From assembly GCA_025175895.1 (NCBI GenBank), contig CM045988.1:15343647-15407646 (forward strand): DNA of 64,000 nucleotides. The letters run 5' to 3'. Below the pieces are notes generated by a model. It did not search any database. It was not told where the DNA came from and was given only the letters and a program-made list of their open reading frames with translations. This DNA is from Wurfbainia villosa (lineage: Eukaryota > Streptophyta > Magnoliopsida > Zingiberales > Zingiberaceae). Of the stretch, positions 44,245 to 55,615 are shown in pieces (position 1 is the first letter of the stretch; every line of letters starts with the position of its first letter). The translations under genes were made by a program, and so were the position numbers.

Positions 44245-44605
44245 ACTTACAATTTTTTTCTTGCCGATTTGCATCCTACCTATCTATATGTGATATCTTA
44301 ACTTCTTGATTGAAATTTGGCTTCAACTTTCTCTGCTTAGACTGAATCATATCTAGTAACATGGCATGAAAAGAATCTACCAAAATTGTTCTAACTTCTG
44401 TGTAGTCCTAAAGTGACTCTTATGTCACGGGCGACATAAGAAGTTAGAACAATTAACATCCTCTTCATGCCATGTTACTAGATATGATTCCAAGCCTAAG
44501 TCAGAAGAAAGTTGAAGCCGAGAATTCGACCGGAGATATTAAGATACCACATATAGATAGCGATACAAATCAAATGAAGAAAAAAATTGTAAGTTATAAG
44601 AAATT
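44245..44605. repeat. Long imperfect inverted repeat inside the CACTA element
   Basis: An arm at about 44245-44400 is the imperfect reverse complement of about 44430-44605. Landmarks are AACTTACAATTTTTTTC against GAAAAAAATTGTAAGTT, CATATCTAGTAACATGGCAT against ATGCCATGTTACTAGATATG, and TTGTTCTAACTTCT against AGAAGTTAGAACAA. The spacer is about 30 bp. A transcript would fold into a hairpin of about 150 bp or more. It is either a nested foldback element or a segment inverted in place. Confidence 0.88.
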
Positions 44606-44954
44606 GTTGGTCATCTTCTCAAAGACTGATGATATCCTGTAAATATATGGATCAACATAGATACTTATCATAAAATTTGAAACCTATAAAAAGTAACATA
44701 AAAGAAAAATAATAATAATAAAATCTTCGGAGAAGAAATAGAAAAAATTAAACATTAATTATATGTAGTATAAAATAATAGTGTTATAAATTTTAGAATA
44801 TATAATATACCTGCTCTATGAAAGGAACGGATGAGCTCCCAGCAGAAGACTTTACAAACTCGCGGATCACCTGAAAAATGGAAATACGATAAACCAATGA
44901 AAAATAAAACATTAATTTTTTATTTATATTACATAATTTAATTGAAATAACATG

Positions 44955-45720
44955 TTAATATTTTGTGCGTGATCCCACCGCTGCAGTGCCACCGCCATGC
45001 CATGCCATCGCGGCACCGTGCCGCGCTACCGACGCCGCCACCGCGGTCGTGCCACCGAGACCGTTCCATCGATGTCGTGCCACCGCACGTGCGGATCGGG
45101 CGTGGTACATACGCGCAAATTGCGAATGTCCTCGCCCGCTGCGTGATCGCCGCCACCGATGCACGAGGTGGCCGATCGGCCGCCGCGAGCACGATTACAT
45201 GCTCGCGGGCGACGTTGCGTGCGCGGCTCACGGCAACGCCGTCGCATGCTCGCGAAGACGCGCCGGGCCGCCGCGAGCACCACGTGGCCCGCGCGAGCTC
45301 GCGGCGACACCGCGCACGACGCATGCTCGCGCCATGAGCTCTCCCGTGAGCACGCGCAAGCTCGCGGCCGAACTCGCGTGTGCTCGCGGCTTTCGAGCTC
45401 GCGCATGCTCGCAGCGGCCGACCACGAGCACGACACGTGCTCGCGGCTGCGAGCTCATCCGCGAGCATGCGCGAGCTCACGGCCGCGAGCTCTTTCGCGA
45501 GCGCAAGCGCGAGCTCGCGCTGCGGCGTGCTCGAGCTCGCGACGCTTCGCACGTGCTTGCGGCCGAGCTCGCGCGTGCTCGCGGCGTCTAGCTCGCATGT
45601 GCTCACAGCCGTGAGCTCCCCCGCAAGCACGCGCGAGCTCATCACCTATCGGGAGCACGACGCATGGTCGCGATCCATGCTCGCGGACGGTGCAAGCTCG
45701 CGGCGATAGGCAGGAGCGAG
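44955..45720. repeat. GC-rich GAGCTCGCG-repeat block in the CACTA element
   Basis: About 760 bp, very CpG-rich in AT-rich surroundings, built from GCGAGCTCGCG-like palindromic words; about ten GAGCTC sites lie in 45290-45660. Open frames exist on both strands (for example a 235-codon minus frame from 45645), Ala/Arg/Ser-rich and low-complexity. I regard them as by-products of few A/T-rich stop codons, not genes. Confidence 0.8.
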
Positions 45721-45849
45721 GACGCCGGATCTTCTCCAGCCGAAAGAGCGGAGAAAGGTAAGAGATACGTACCGGGATTTCGGAAGGATCGGATCGGCGA
45801 AAATGAAAAGAGAAAGGGAAAGGGAAAGTGAGGGATATTGATAATTAGA

Positions 45850-46560
45850 AATTTGGCAACGAATGAAATATTCATCGCTAATTTTGCGACTAATTTAATA
45901 TTCGTTGCAAAATTTGCAACGAATTATTAAATCGTTGCAGATTCAGCCACGAATTCATATTTTGTCGCAATATTTTGCGACGAATTTAATTTTTCGTCGC
46001 AAAATTAGTGATGAAAATAAAAATCATTGCCAAATTGGCGATGAATATAAAATTCGTCGCAAAGTTATCCCGCTGTTATTTTTTCTAAATAATTGAAATT
46101 GTCCGATGAAATACTTTCGTTCCTAAATTTATCGCAAAAATTGCAACAAATCTGGGATTTATTACAAAAGTTTGCAACGAATCCGAGATTCGTTGCAAAA
46201 ATTGCAACGAATCCAGGATTCGTTGCAAAAATGGCAACGAATTCTGGATTCATTGCAAAAGTTTGCAACGAATCCTGGATTCCTTGCAAAAATGGCAACG
46301 AATCCAAGATTCGTTGCAAACTTTTGCAACGAATTTGACATTTCGTCGCAAATTTGCCACAAAATATCATTTTCGTCGCAAATTTGCGATGATATTTGCG
46401 ACGAAAATAAATTTATTGGAAATTTAATAAGTTTGCAATAAAAAAAATTTTGTCACAAATTTCGTTACAAATTTGCAACGAATTTTCGAATTCGTCGCAA
46501 AATTTATTGCATATTTGCAACAAATTATTTTTGTCGCTAAATTTCGTTGCTAAATTCATG
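45850..46560. repeat. Right subterminal repeats of the CACTA element
   Basis: TTCGTCGCAAA and TTTGCAACGAA units in both orientations. A subset at 46135-46330 is a more regular tandem of about 30-60 bp units containing AATCCTGGATTCGTTGCAAA. Confidence 0.88.
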
Positions 46561-46573
46561 TATTTTTGTAGTG

Positions 46574-47415
46574 TTACCTAGGTTGTCTTTGGTATTTAAA
46601 ATATAGACTTTACATCCAAAGACCTTAAAATAATGAATTGTTGGAATTGTACCATTCCACAATTCAAATGGATTTTTTCCTAAAAACCTATGAATTAATA
46701 CCCTAATTTGGATATAGCAAGCGGTGTTAACCACTTCCGCCCATAAGTAGCTAGGTAAGGAGTATGCATTAAGCATTGTCCTAACCGCTTCTTGTAAGGC
46801 ACGATTTTTTCTTTCCACAACCCCATTTTGTTGGGGTGTTCTAGGACAAGAAAACTCATGCTTGTACCCTTGTTCTATGCAAAAGGTTGAGAAATTAAAA
46901 TTCTCAAATTCTTCACCATGATCACTACGGATCCGGTTGATTTTGAGTTTTCTTTCATTCTCTACTCTCTTACTAAATCCTATGATTATTCCTAGGGTTT
47001 CATCTTTATTTTTCAAGAAAAATACATAAGTAAACCTAGAGAAATCATCTACTATTACTAGGCAATATTTACTACCAATCATAGAGGGGGTACTATGACA
47101 ATCAAATAAGTCCATATGTAAAAGTTCTAAAGGTAAAGCGGTACTAAGTAAATTTTTACCTTTGTGTGATGTATTTGATTGTTTCCATTCTTGGCATGCA
47201 TCACATATTTTGTCCTTGAGAAATTTGACTTTAGGCAACCCTTTGACTAACTTCATTTTTGCTATTTTGGCTATGTTCTTCATGTTTATGTGTCCTAGCC
47301 TCCTATGCCAAAGCCAACTTTCTTCCTCTTTTGCAATAAGACACTTAGTAGAAGCATTAGTAGCATAGGATAAATCAACATAGTATATATTTGATTTCCT
47401 AAAACCTACTAGCAT
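46574..47415 (-). pseudogene. RE-G integrase, N-terminal and catalytic part
   Basis: A 280-codon minus-strand frame up to the CACTA junction. The HHCC zinc domain is H37, H42, C71 and C74 (LWHRRLGHINM; CDAC). Catalytic residues are D102 (LLHMDLFD), D165 (RIRSDHGEEF) and E201 (NGVVERKNR), giving a D-35-E spacing. LWNGTIPTIHYFKVFGC follows. The frame differs from the protease frame, so a frameshift lies near 47420-47440. Its C-terminus continues at 42729. Confidence 0.93.
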
Positions 47416-47438
47416 GCAATCATTTAAGGTTTTGTGTT

Positions 47439-47720
47439 TTATAAAACATTTTGAAGATTCAAATTAACATCAAAATTTGCATCACATAGTTGGCTTACAC
47501 TAAGTAAATTAAATTTCATATTTTTAACCAATAATACTTTATGAATGGCAAGGTTGGAGGATACCTCAATTGTGCCCTTTCCTAAAATCTTAAGTTTGCC
47601 GCTATTACCAAATGATACATTTCCCTTGCTAGTGTGGTTGATAGTAGAAAATTTTCTCTCATCACCGGTCATGTGTTTTGAGCACCCACTATCAATGATC
47701 CACAAGCTTGGTTCTTCTAC
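47439..47720 (-). pseudogene. RE-G protease
   Basis: Minus-strand frame with the retropepsin active site WIIDSGCSKHMTGD (D-S-G) near its start and LLSVSQLCD near its end, as in copia proteases. It is in the same frame as the upstream gag and separated from it by one TAG (47721-47723). It would cleave the Gag-Pol polyprotein. Confidence 0.9.
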
Positions 47721-49369
47721 CTATATCACATGAAAAATACAATCCTTAGGTACCCAAATCTTAGGACCACTAGCATCAATTAGAAATTTCTTAGGAACCC
47801 AAGCCTTTCTACCCTTGCTTTTAATTATGGTTTTTCTACTAACAAGGGATGTAAATGCTACCTCCTTTTCCTTAGGCCTATATCCTAGTTCGGCCTTATT
47901 GTAAATAGCCCTTTGATCCTTAATTATCATGTCTAGGTATTTAGATTCATTAGTAAATTTTTCTAAGCATGATCTTAAGTTACCTATTTCTTTTCTCAAT
48001 TCATCATTTTCATCTCTAAGGGTACATGCATCATCATCACAAGGTAATTTATCACAAGATGGTTCTACACTCTTAAGTGATTTAATCTCTACTTTTAAGT
48101 CCTTAATCCTAGTTTTCGATCTATTCAATGCATTTTGAAGACATGAAATTGTCTTATAAAGTAAATCTACCCTAGGGGAGTTGTTTACCTCATCATCATC
48201 ACTTGATGATGATTCGTCGCTTGAAGAAGAAGATGAGGACTCTTCACTTGAGCTCCCGGCTTCTTCCTCCAATGCCATGAGGGCTAGATTCCGGGTGGCG
48301 TGACATACTTCTTCATCGTCGGAAGAATCCTCCATGCTTAGGGTGTCCCATGTTTGTGCCACCATTGCCTCCTTCTTCTTCTTCTCCTTCTTTTCCTTCT
48401 TTTTCTTTTCTTTCTCTTCCTTCTTCTTTAGTTCCGGGCAATTTGGCTTTATATGCCCTTTCTTGTTGCAACCAAAGCAAGTTAGGTTAGATGTAGAATT
48501 TGAACTATTTGAAGACTTACCTCTTGAGGATTGGAACATCCTCCTCACATCTTTCTTGGTGAGTTTCCTTGACTTCCCACCAAATCTCTTGACATAATGA
48601 GCCACCTCGCTTGCCGATAGCTCATCTTCACTACTTGATGAGTCTTCCTCGGATTCGGATGAGGAGGACACTTCTTTCTTCTCCTTCTTCTTTTTGTCCT
48701 TCTTTCCTACAAAAAGAGCTATACCCTTCTCTTTGGATGAAGTGTTAGCTTGTTAATGTAATTGAAATTCACAAAATAACTCATCTAACTTAACCAATGA
48801 GAGATCCCTAGAGACCTTATAGGCATCTACCATTGAAGCACATAAGGTTGTTCTAGGGAAAGCTTGGAGCACATACCTTACAAGGTCTCGGTTGTCGACC
48901 TTCTCAGCTATAACATGTAGTCCGTTGACTACTTCTTTGAAGTGACTGTGCATTTGGCTCACGGTCTCATTGGTCTTCATGGAGAAGCTTTGAAGTTGTC
49001 CAATTAGGAATCTCTCTTGGCCCTTATTGTTTCCTTGGATCCTTCATTGAGCTCTATCAACTTCTCCCAAAGCTCCTTCGCCGATTCAAATGGCCCCACT
49101 TTGCTTAATTGCTCTTTTGACAAACCACATTGAAGTGTGGTTGTTGCCTTGGCGTTGGCTTGAGCCTTCTTGGCCATGTCTCTCGTCCAATCCTTCGTCA
49201 GTATGGGGACTCCGTGTTCATCGACTGGCTTCTCGAAACCATCTACAACACTAAACCAATTCTCAATATCATTCATTAAGTAATACTCAATCCTACCTTT
49301 CCAATAGCCGAAGTCATTGCCGTCGAAGAACGGAGGCCTCACCATGCTATACCCCTCTTGGAAAGCCAT
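47721..49369 (-). pseudogene. gag: RE-G Gag
   Basis: ATG at 49369 (minus), 40 bases past the primer site. The Gag domain (PPFFDGNDFGYWKGRIEYYL; SAKELWEKLIELNEG) ends after 121 codons by frameshift near 49000. The frame from 48980 continues with EVVNGLHVIAEKVDNRDLVRY and a TAA at 48753-48755. The 316-codon piece from 48671 has a zinc knuckle (CFGCNKKGHIKPNC), a lysine run, acidic Ser-rich stretches, a coiled-coil-like LRDENDELRKEIGNLRSC segment and two WVPK motifs, as in the RE-D Gag tail. Long extended Gags are typical of Sireviruses. Confidence 0.92.
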
Positions 49370-49410
49370 TTTTGCTCCGGTTGATTGTTAGATCTTCCGA
49401 TGCGATACGG

Positions 49411-49422
49411 GCTCTGATACCA
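49411..49422 (-). other. RE-G primer binding site
   Basis: Minus-strand TGGTATCAGAGC followed by CCGTATCGC, two bases from the LTR; initiator tRNA-Met type. Confidence 0.92.
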
Positions 49423-49424
49423 CT

Positions 49425-49947
49425 TATTGGTGATCGATTTGAAGCTAGAGGAGGGGTGAATAGCTTGTTTTTTGTCTCTACAAAAATATTAGCGGAAGCA
49501 CAACAAAAATAATAATAACACAAATGAAAAAAAATGTTAACACGATTCTTTTACGTGGTTCGGAGATAGCGCTCCTACTCCACGGTGATCCTTGAGGTGG
49601 ATCAACCCTAATCAATACCACTATGAAGCTTTCCTTTACAACACTTCTCCTCTTCTTACAAAAGATGTAGATGAAGCTTAGAGAGGAGAAAGGGATTTAG
49701 AATCACTAGAAAGCTTTGAAAATTCATGGAGGCTTGAGAGTATAATCAGAGAATAAGCATTAACCCCAAAAACCTCCACCAACCCTCTTTTTATAGAGAG
49801 AAGGCTAATTTTCCCATTGGAGCACCATCAGTCGACTGATGCACAGCATCAGTCGACTGCCGGTGCGGTTAACGGCTTCTAAATAGCCGGATTCACGGGA
49901 TTCAGAGTCGTTTGCTTCAACGACATTCTCATCAGTCGACTGATCCC
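49425..49947 (-). repeat. RE-G 5' LTR, inner segment
   Basis: LTR end nearest gag. The terminal dinucleotide is mutated (plus-strand TATTGG instead of TGTTGG). It matches 29541-30060. A TATAAAAAG box is at 49787-49795 (minus). Ends at the ATCCC duplicate (49943-49947) of RE-I; the LTR resumes at 59474. Confidence 0.93.
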
Positions 49948-52458
49948 TGTTGGGATGTATACTGAAAGCCTAGCTCTTTTGTATGGACATCTTTATTTTG
50001 AAATAAGAATCACATGATCATTGTTTGCACGTTATATTTATATGTGTGCATATTGTCTAATATTTTACATTATAGATAACATGGTGCCTGGGTGCGGCAC
50101 AGAAGATCATGTTATCAGTCCCTTGTAGAATATAAGTAGAGGCTCACAACCAAGATGGTTTTGGACAAACCATTGGCATGGTTGTAGTGTAGCTTGGTAT
50201 TGTTTTATCTTGAACATAGAGTTACACTAGTACACCTCGGTGTATTGAGCAGGACCGACATAGAGGTGATTCAATTTATTGCTGACTACATAATTGAATC
50301 GGACCTCGGATATTATGTTGTACATGCTCTTAATCCCGATATAATAACGGGCACATGTACTTAGTATTTATTTCTTTGATTTACGGGTGAGATTTCTATG
50401 GATTAAATCAATAATAAGTTGGGAAGTGATATTATTTACATGGTGTGCCGTTGATTATAGGAGGAATCCGTGTCCTATATATTAGGTTGATGATGTCCCC
50501 TTGAGGAGCTCATAAGGTTCATCATGTAAACCCTGCAGGTTGACTTAGTCAACATGATGATAAGGTTGAGTGGTACTACTCGAGGAGTTAGATGTTAATT
50601 AATTGATGGTCAGTAAATCAATTAATTGACGGACATTCGATATCTTAAACACGGGGAGATGGATGTACAAATAATATATGGAGCCCATATTAATTTATGG
50701 GGGTTGGTGAGGTAGTTCGATGATGATCCTCTAGTGGAATGGAACATCATTGATGGATCAAGTTTGTGTGGTTCCGATCCATCGGGTGGCCAAGACCCAA
50801 CTCCTCCTCATGGTCCCTATCGTAGCCTTATATAAACCTCATGAAGTCTAGATCAAATGATGGAAAACAAATCTCTAGATCCGACGGTTAGGATTGAATC
50901 CCTAGAACCGACGGTGGAGATTAGATCTCTAGATCCGACGGTTGGGATTAAATTCCTAGAACCGACGGTTGAGATTAAATCTCTAGATCCGACGGTTGGG
51001 ATTAAATTCCTAGAACCGGTTGAGATTAAATCTCTAGATCCGAAGATTGGGATTATTTCCTAGAACAAGCGGTTGAGATTAAATCTCTAAATCCGCGGTT
51101 GAGATTAAAACCCTAGAACCGACGGTGGAGATTAAACCACGGCCTAACCATAACTTTATATAAAAGGGATAGTAAAGTTTGTATATGGTGGGCGGAAATA
51201 AATTGGGAATTAGTTCCTATATTTTTGGCTACCTCATCAATAACCAATTTTCTCTAAGTTCTATATAAGGAGCATGGGTTGGCGGCAACTAAGTTTTTGG
51301 ATGGTTCATGATGGATGCTAAGAAATTAGGGTTTTTCCTAGCATTACTTGGGCGGCAACCAACCTCAAGGAGGAAACCCTAATTAGGGTTTTGGTTCCTT
51401 AGGTTGGGCGGCCAAGGTGGTGGAGCTAGAGGGGGCGGCAACCTATGGATGAGCTTGTCTTCTTCCTTGGAGGTGGCTAGCTCCTAGATCTCTCCTCTCC
51501 ACCATGCTTAGGCGGCAAGAAACCTATGGAGGAAACCCTAATTAGATTAGGGTTTGGCTCTTTGGATTAGGCGGCTAGGTTTGGAAGTTATGGTTGGGCG
51601 GCAACTATAGGGGAAAGGCTCATCTTCTTCCTTCTAAGGGTTGGCACCACTACCTTCTCTTCCTCTACCTTGGCGAAGAAATCCAAAGGAAGCTTGGTTG
51701 GCTAGGGTTTGGAAGGTAAGGTAGGTGGCAACTATAGGGGAAGTGTTCTTCTTCTTCCTAGGTGTTGGCGGTTCCTATCCTTTTCCTATACCTTTGGTCG
51801 TGCCCAACCTATTCCTCTTTTCCTTTGTTTTCCTCTTGGCGTGGCACTAGGAGCTAGGGTTTGTCCCTAGTTCGGTTGTTTAGTTGTTTCCATTATGTTC
51901 TCTCTATTCTTGGGGCCGGCGGCATCAATCCTTTGTGGATTGGTGGTTGGCTCAAGCAAGAAGGGAAAGAGAGTTCTTCATTCTTTGGATTGAAGAAGAT
52001 CTAAGAAGCTTCAACTTGTGGAGGATCTTCGCCCACACGAAGTCTACAAGGAGGTTAGGACATACGATAGAAGATCAAGAGGTATAAAAGTTTTATAACT
52101 TTTATTTATGATCTTTGCATGTTTCTATTCTTAATTGATATGCTAGCTTAAGTTCTTTAGGTTAGTATATGTTGATTATACTAGTTTACATTTGTATGTA
52201 TTTGTATAATCATGGACCCCGATAAGAAACACAAAAACCGGCGATCCGTCCGTCGTCTCTTCCGCGGCTAATCGACTAGAAGAGTTTGGTTGCTTGAACA
52301 ACTAGTTTGTTCAAGCGATCGCTCGAGTCGTTGGCACGACGACGAATTGGTTGTGCTTAGGAAACTCATCCCATCCGGATTAGTTTTCATTAGTGAAAAT
52401 TTTAATCCGGGGACATGGGAACCTATGAGCATTCTGAGTAATAGCACGATTGCCAACA
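49948..52458 (+). repeat. RE-I 5' LTR
   Basis: 2511 bp, TGTTGGGATG to TGCCAACA. The minisatellite occupies about 50862-51130, followed by TATATAAAAG at 51157-51166 and a GGCGGC/GGCCGGC-rich transcribed part. It differs from the 3' copy chiefly by short indels at GGCGGC and CCGGC motifs. Confidence 0.95.
50862..51130 (+). repeat. Expanded minisatellite in RE-I LTR
   Basis: About ten units of 24-28 bp alternating CTAGATCCGACGGTTGGGAT and CTAGAACCGACGGTTGAGAT types, against about four in RE-B and RE-F. The 68-69-codon frames across it are artefacts of the unit length. Confidence 0.85.
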
Positions 52459-52460
52459 AA

Positions 52461-52473
52461 TGGTATCAGAGCC
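52461..52473 (+). other. RE-I primer binding site
   Basis: TGGTATCAGAGCC, two bases after the 5' LTR. Confidence 0.93.
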
Positions 52474-54054
52474 ATGGTTTCGGGTTTTGTGTGTTTTGGA
52501 TTCGGTTACTTTCACGGACTTATCATATATTGTGTATGCCGGATAATAGTAGGATGTGCGTAGGCTATCTTTTTGGTTGCAGGCATAAGATCCAACTATT
52601 ATGGCTATATATGTGTGTATGTGATTGCATGTGTGTGTGATTGTATATTATTTGAATCCTCGGGGTTGACGAGGCTAAATTAGTATTTAATTTTTGTAAT
52701 TGAATACGACATTGTTTAGCCACTCTGTATTTTATTTTACTTTCTATCTAGATTTCATGTACACTCCCTCGTGGAGTATAGGATCGATGGATGTAAAATA
52801 AAATAGGTTTTATTCTCGGCTCGGATCTCCGGTTGGCTCGTACATGGCGTAGGAGGAGCGGACGAGGTGGCGACACGACTGGACGCATATTGGAGGACAA
52901 TGCCATAATAGTTGGAAAAATTCTGATTTTTCCATATTTATTGATGATTTGTTTTATATGCATGTTGTGTGTGCTTGAAAATTCCTCATTGTCAATTTAC
53001 TAAGTGGGAGAGGGAAATTTTAATTAATTCCCGCGGCCTCCATTACAATTTGACATGTGATGCAACAAACTTGCGCGTCGGCTTTGAGTGCCTTCCTCCC
53101 CATCGGATGAGTTTGTTTGCGGATCACTAGGTCAAATAATGGTTATAGAAAATTATCTAGGAGCGTGTGTACTTCCACAGCGGTAAGGTACATAATCCGA
53201 AATAATTCCCTTAGTACCGTGTAATGGTGCACACTTAGATGCAAATAAAAAGTAGTTTTATTTGTAGGGCCAAAGAGGAACCAACTATTAATTTTATTTG
53301 TCAAAAAGTAAGGTTGACAAGATAATAAAATTAATGGGTTAAACCTCCTCTTACAAATGTAGAATTCGTATACGTCCACACTATCGTGGCATGCGATATT
53401 CTCGGTGTTTGAGGTGTTGGTTGATTTCAAAATTTTATTGTTTGACGAATCAATAATTTTTATTGAAATCTACAGTAATAATAAGCATGTTGTGTGTGTT
53501 TGAAAATTCCTCATTTTTCAATTTACTAAGTGGGAGAGGGATATTTTAATTAATTCCCGCGGCCTCCATTACAATTTGACGTGTGATGCAACAAACTTGC
53601 GCGTCGGCTCTGAGTGCCTTCCTCCCCATCGGATGAGTTTGTTTGTGGATCACTAGGTCAAATAATGGTTATAGGAAATTATCTAGGAGCGTGTGTACTT
53701 CCACAGCGGTGAGGCACATAATCCGAAATAATTCCCTTAGTACCGTGTAATGGTGCACACTTAGATGCAAATAAAAAGTATCCTCCCCATCGGAGTCACT
53801 GCTTTTATTTGTAGGGCCAAAGAGGAACCAACTATTAATTTTATTTGTCAAAAAGTAAGTTTGACAAGATAATAAAATTAATGGGTAAAACCTCCTCTTA
53901 CAAATGTAGAATTCGTATACGTCCACACTATCGTGGCATGCGATATTCTCGGTGTTTTGAGGTGTTGGTTGATTTCGAAATTTTATTGTTTGAGGAATCA
54001 ATAATTTTTTGAAATCTAAAGTAATGATCTATGTGATTCTTAGGATTTTCAAAA
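52474..54054 (+). other. RE-I leader with internal tandem duplication
   Basis: Noncoding leader longer than in RE-B or RE-F because about 525 bp is duplicated: roughly 52960-53484 and 53485-54030 both run from GCATGTTGTGTGTG through the AAGTGGGAGAGGG block to the segment before gag. The first copy lacks about 30 bp near 53253. Confidence 0.82.
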
Positions 54055-54760
54055 TTGACTTTCAGTCCACTTATTTTGATACTAAAGGAAATAAACTTAT
54101 TGTACCCAAATTATATTGATTGGAAATGAATCCAAATATTGTCTTATCTGCTAGTATGCAATCTTCGAAGAGTGTCCTCAAGCCATCATTGCTCAAAAGA
54201 GTTTCTACTTCTAAGCCGAAAGGCAAGAAGAAGAAGAAACAAGGTGAAGCAAAGATGGTGGGAGGATCTCAGGGAAGAGTGAAGAAGCCGAAAGGCAAGT
54301 ACTTCACTTGCAAGCAGAATGGACATTGGAAGAAGGACTGTCCCAATCCAAAACAGAACAAAAGTATATCTTTTGGTCTAGTCGTTGTAACATGGTTAGC
54401 GGTGTTATCTACCGGCACCTGGTGTGTAGATACGAGAGCCACTAATCATGTCTGCAATACTTTGCAGGGTTTCCAGGAAACCCGACGACTAGCTAAAGGG
54501 GATATTACCATTTACTTGGGCAATGCCATGAAGATGGCGGCTATTGCAGTGGGAGATGTTTTATTTATTTTTTGAGAAAAATAAAGGTTTTTGGTTCTTA
54601 AGAATTTCCTTTATGTACCCTTATTTAGAAAGAATTGATTTCGGTTTCTAAATAGTTTTTGCATGGATAATCTATTTCTTTTCATGACAGATTTGTTATA
54701 AAAGGAATAGGGACATTATCTATTCAGGTACATAGATAGGAAATTTATAACTTGAACCAC
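54055..54760 (+). pseudogene. gag: RE-I gag-protease remnant
   Basis: The original ATG is lost (TTGACTTTCAG). The same early TGA and the same roughly 480-bp gag deletion as RE-B are present. An open piece 54120-54575 contains KPKGKKKKKQ, a zinc knuckle lacking its first Cys (YFTCKQNGHWKKDC) and a mutated protease site (WCVDTRATNHVC: the Gly of the active site is Arg-Ala). Not functional as read. Confidence 0.82.
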
Positions 54761-55615
54761 ATGCTCCCACGGTGCAAATAGAAGTTAATAACTCATCTTC
54801 TAATTCCGATAAGAGAAAAGAACCTTCGAAGATGAACCAAACATATCTTTGGCTTCTTAAGCTTGGTCACATTAACCTAAGTAGAATTCAAAGGTTGACA
54901 GCTGATGGACCTTTGGGTTCATTAGTGGTGGAGGATCTCCCAACCTACGAATCTTGCTTGGAGGGTAAGATGACCAAGAGGCCTTTTTAAGGCCAAGGGG
55001 TATAGAGCCAAAGATTTGTTAGAAATGGTTCATTCTGATTCGTATGGTCCTATGTCTATCCAGGCAAGAGGTAGTTTTGAATATTTTGTCTTTTTCATAG
55101 ACAATTATTCAAGATGACACTACGATCTGATCGTGGTGGTGACAACCTCTTGGGAGAGTTCAGGAACTACTTATCAGAGGTTGGGATTCAATCCCAATTG
55201 ACTGCACCTGGCACACCCCAGCAGAACAGTGTAGCAGTACGAAGAAATAGGACTCTTATGGAGATAATTAGATCGATGATGAGTTATTCTGACTTGTTTT
55301 ATAGTCCTAGAGATCAGAGAGTGATCGTTAACACGAACGCTAGATTTCTAGAGGAAGACTATGTGATAAGCCACAAGCCCAAGAGTAAAATTGTTCTGGA
55401 GGAGTTAAAAGGGAAGTCACTTCTTTAGTACCACCGGTACAAGAGGACATACCACATGTCACTGCACCGCGTGTCACAGAGGATACACAGAAGATACCTC
55501 ATCGTAGTAGGAGGGTTGTTAGACAACCTCTTAGATTCATGTTTTTGGACAAATCTTCTGATTTGGTCCCTAGCAAACATGAACCTGATCCCTAGATATA
55601 CGACAGTATCTTTGC
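54761..55615 (+). pseudogene. RE-I integrase remnant
   Basis: 54772-54990 keeps the zinc domain (LGHINLSRIQ; YESCLEGKMTK) and then shifts frame at an extra T near 54987. The catalytic core has the same internal deletion as RE-B (FIDNYSR joined to MTLRSDRGG). A second deletion near 55296 joins SYSDL to FYSPRDQ, removing the FWGYALD region that RE-B keeps. The catalytic Glu region is altered (NSVAVRRNR: Glu changed to Val). Confidence 0.85.

Larger units (their letters stand above)
42733..46573. mobile_element. Non-autonomous CACTA (EnSpm-type) DNA transposon
   Basis: 3841 bp with terminal inverted repeats CACTACAAAAAA (left) and CACTACAAAAAT (right, inverted), flanked by TTA duplications (42730-42732 and 46574-46576). 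CACTA ends and 3-bp duplications define the superfamily. Both ends carry dense subterminal TTCGTCGCAAA / TTTGGCGACGAA repeats. No transposase or second EnSpm gene is recognisable. It depends on a helper and is inserted in the RE-G integrase codons. Confidence 0.95.

Noticed and set aside
44938..45709. Long overlapping open frames on both strands (up to 235 codons), Ala/Arg/Ser-rich
   Set aside because: They coincide with the GC-rich GAGCTCGCG repeat, where stop codons are rare in all frames. No domain, no start context, and opposite-strand frames are equally open.
50857..51063. Repetitive peptides such as SLEPTVEIRSLDPTVG
   Set aside because: Unit length of the LTR minisatellite is close to a multiple of three. 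It lies upstream of the TATA box and is present in both LTRs.
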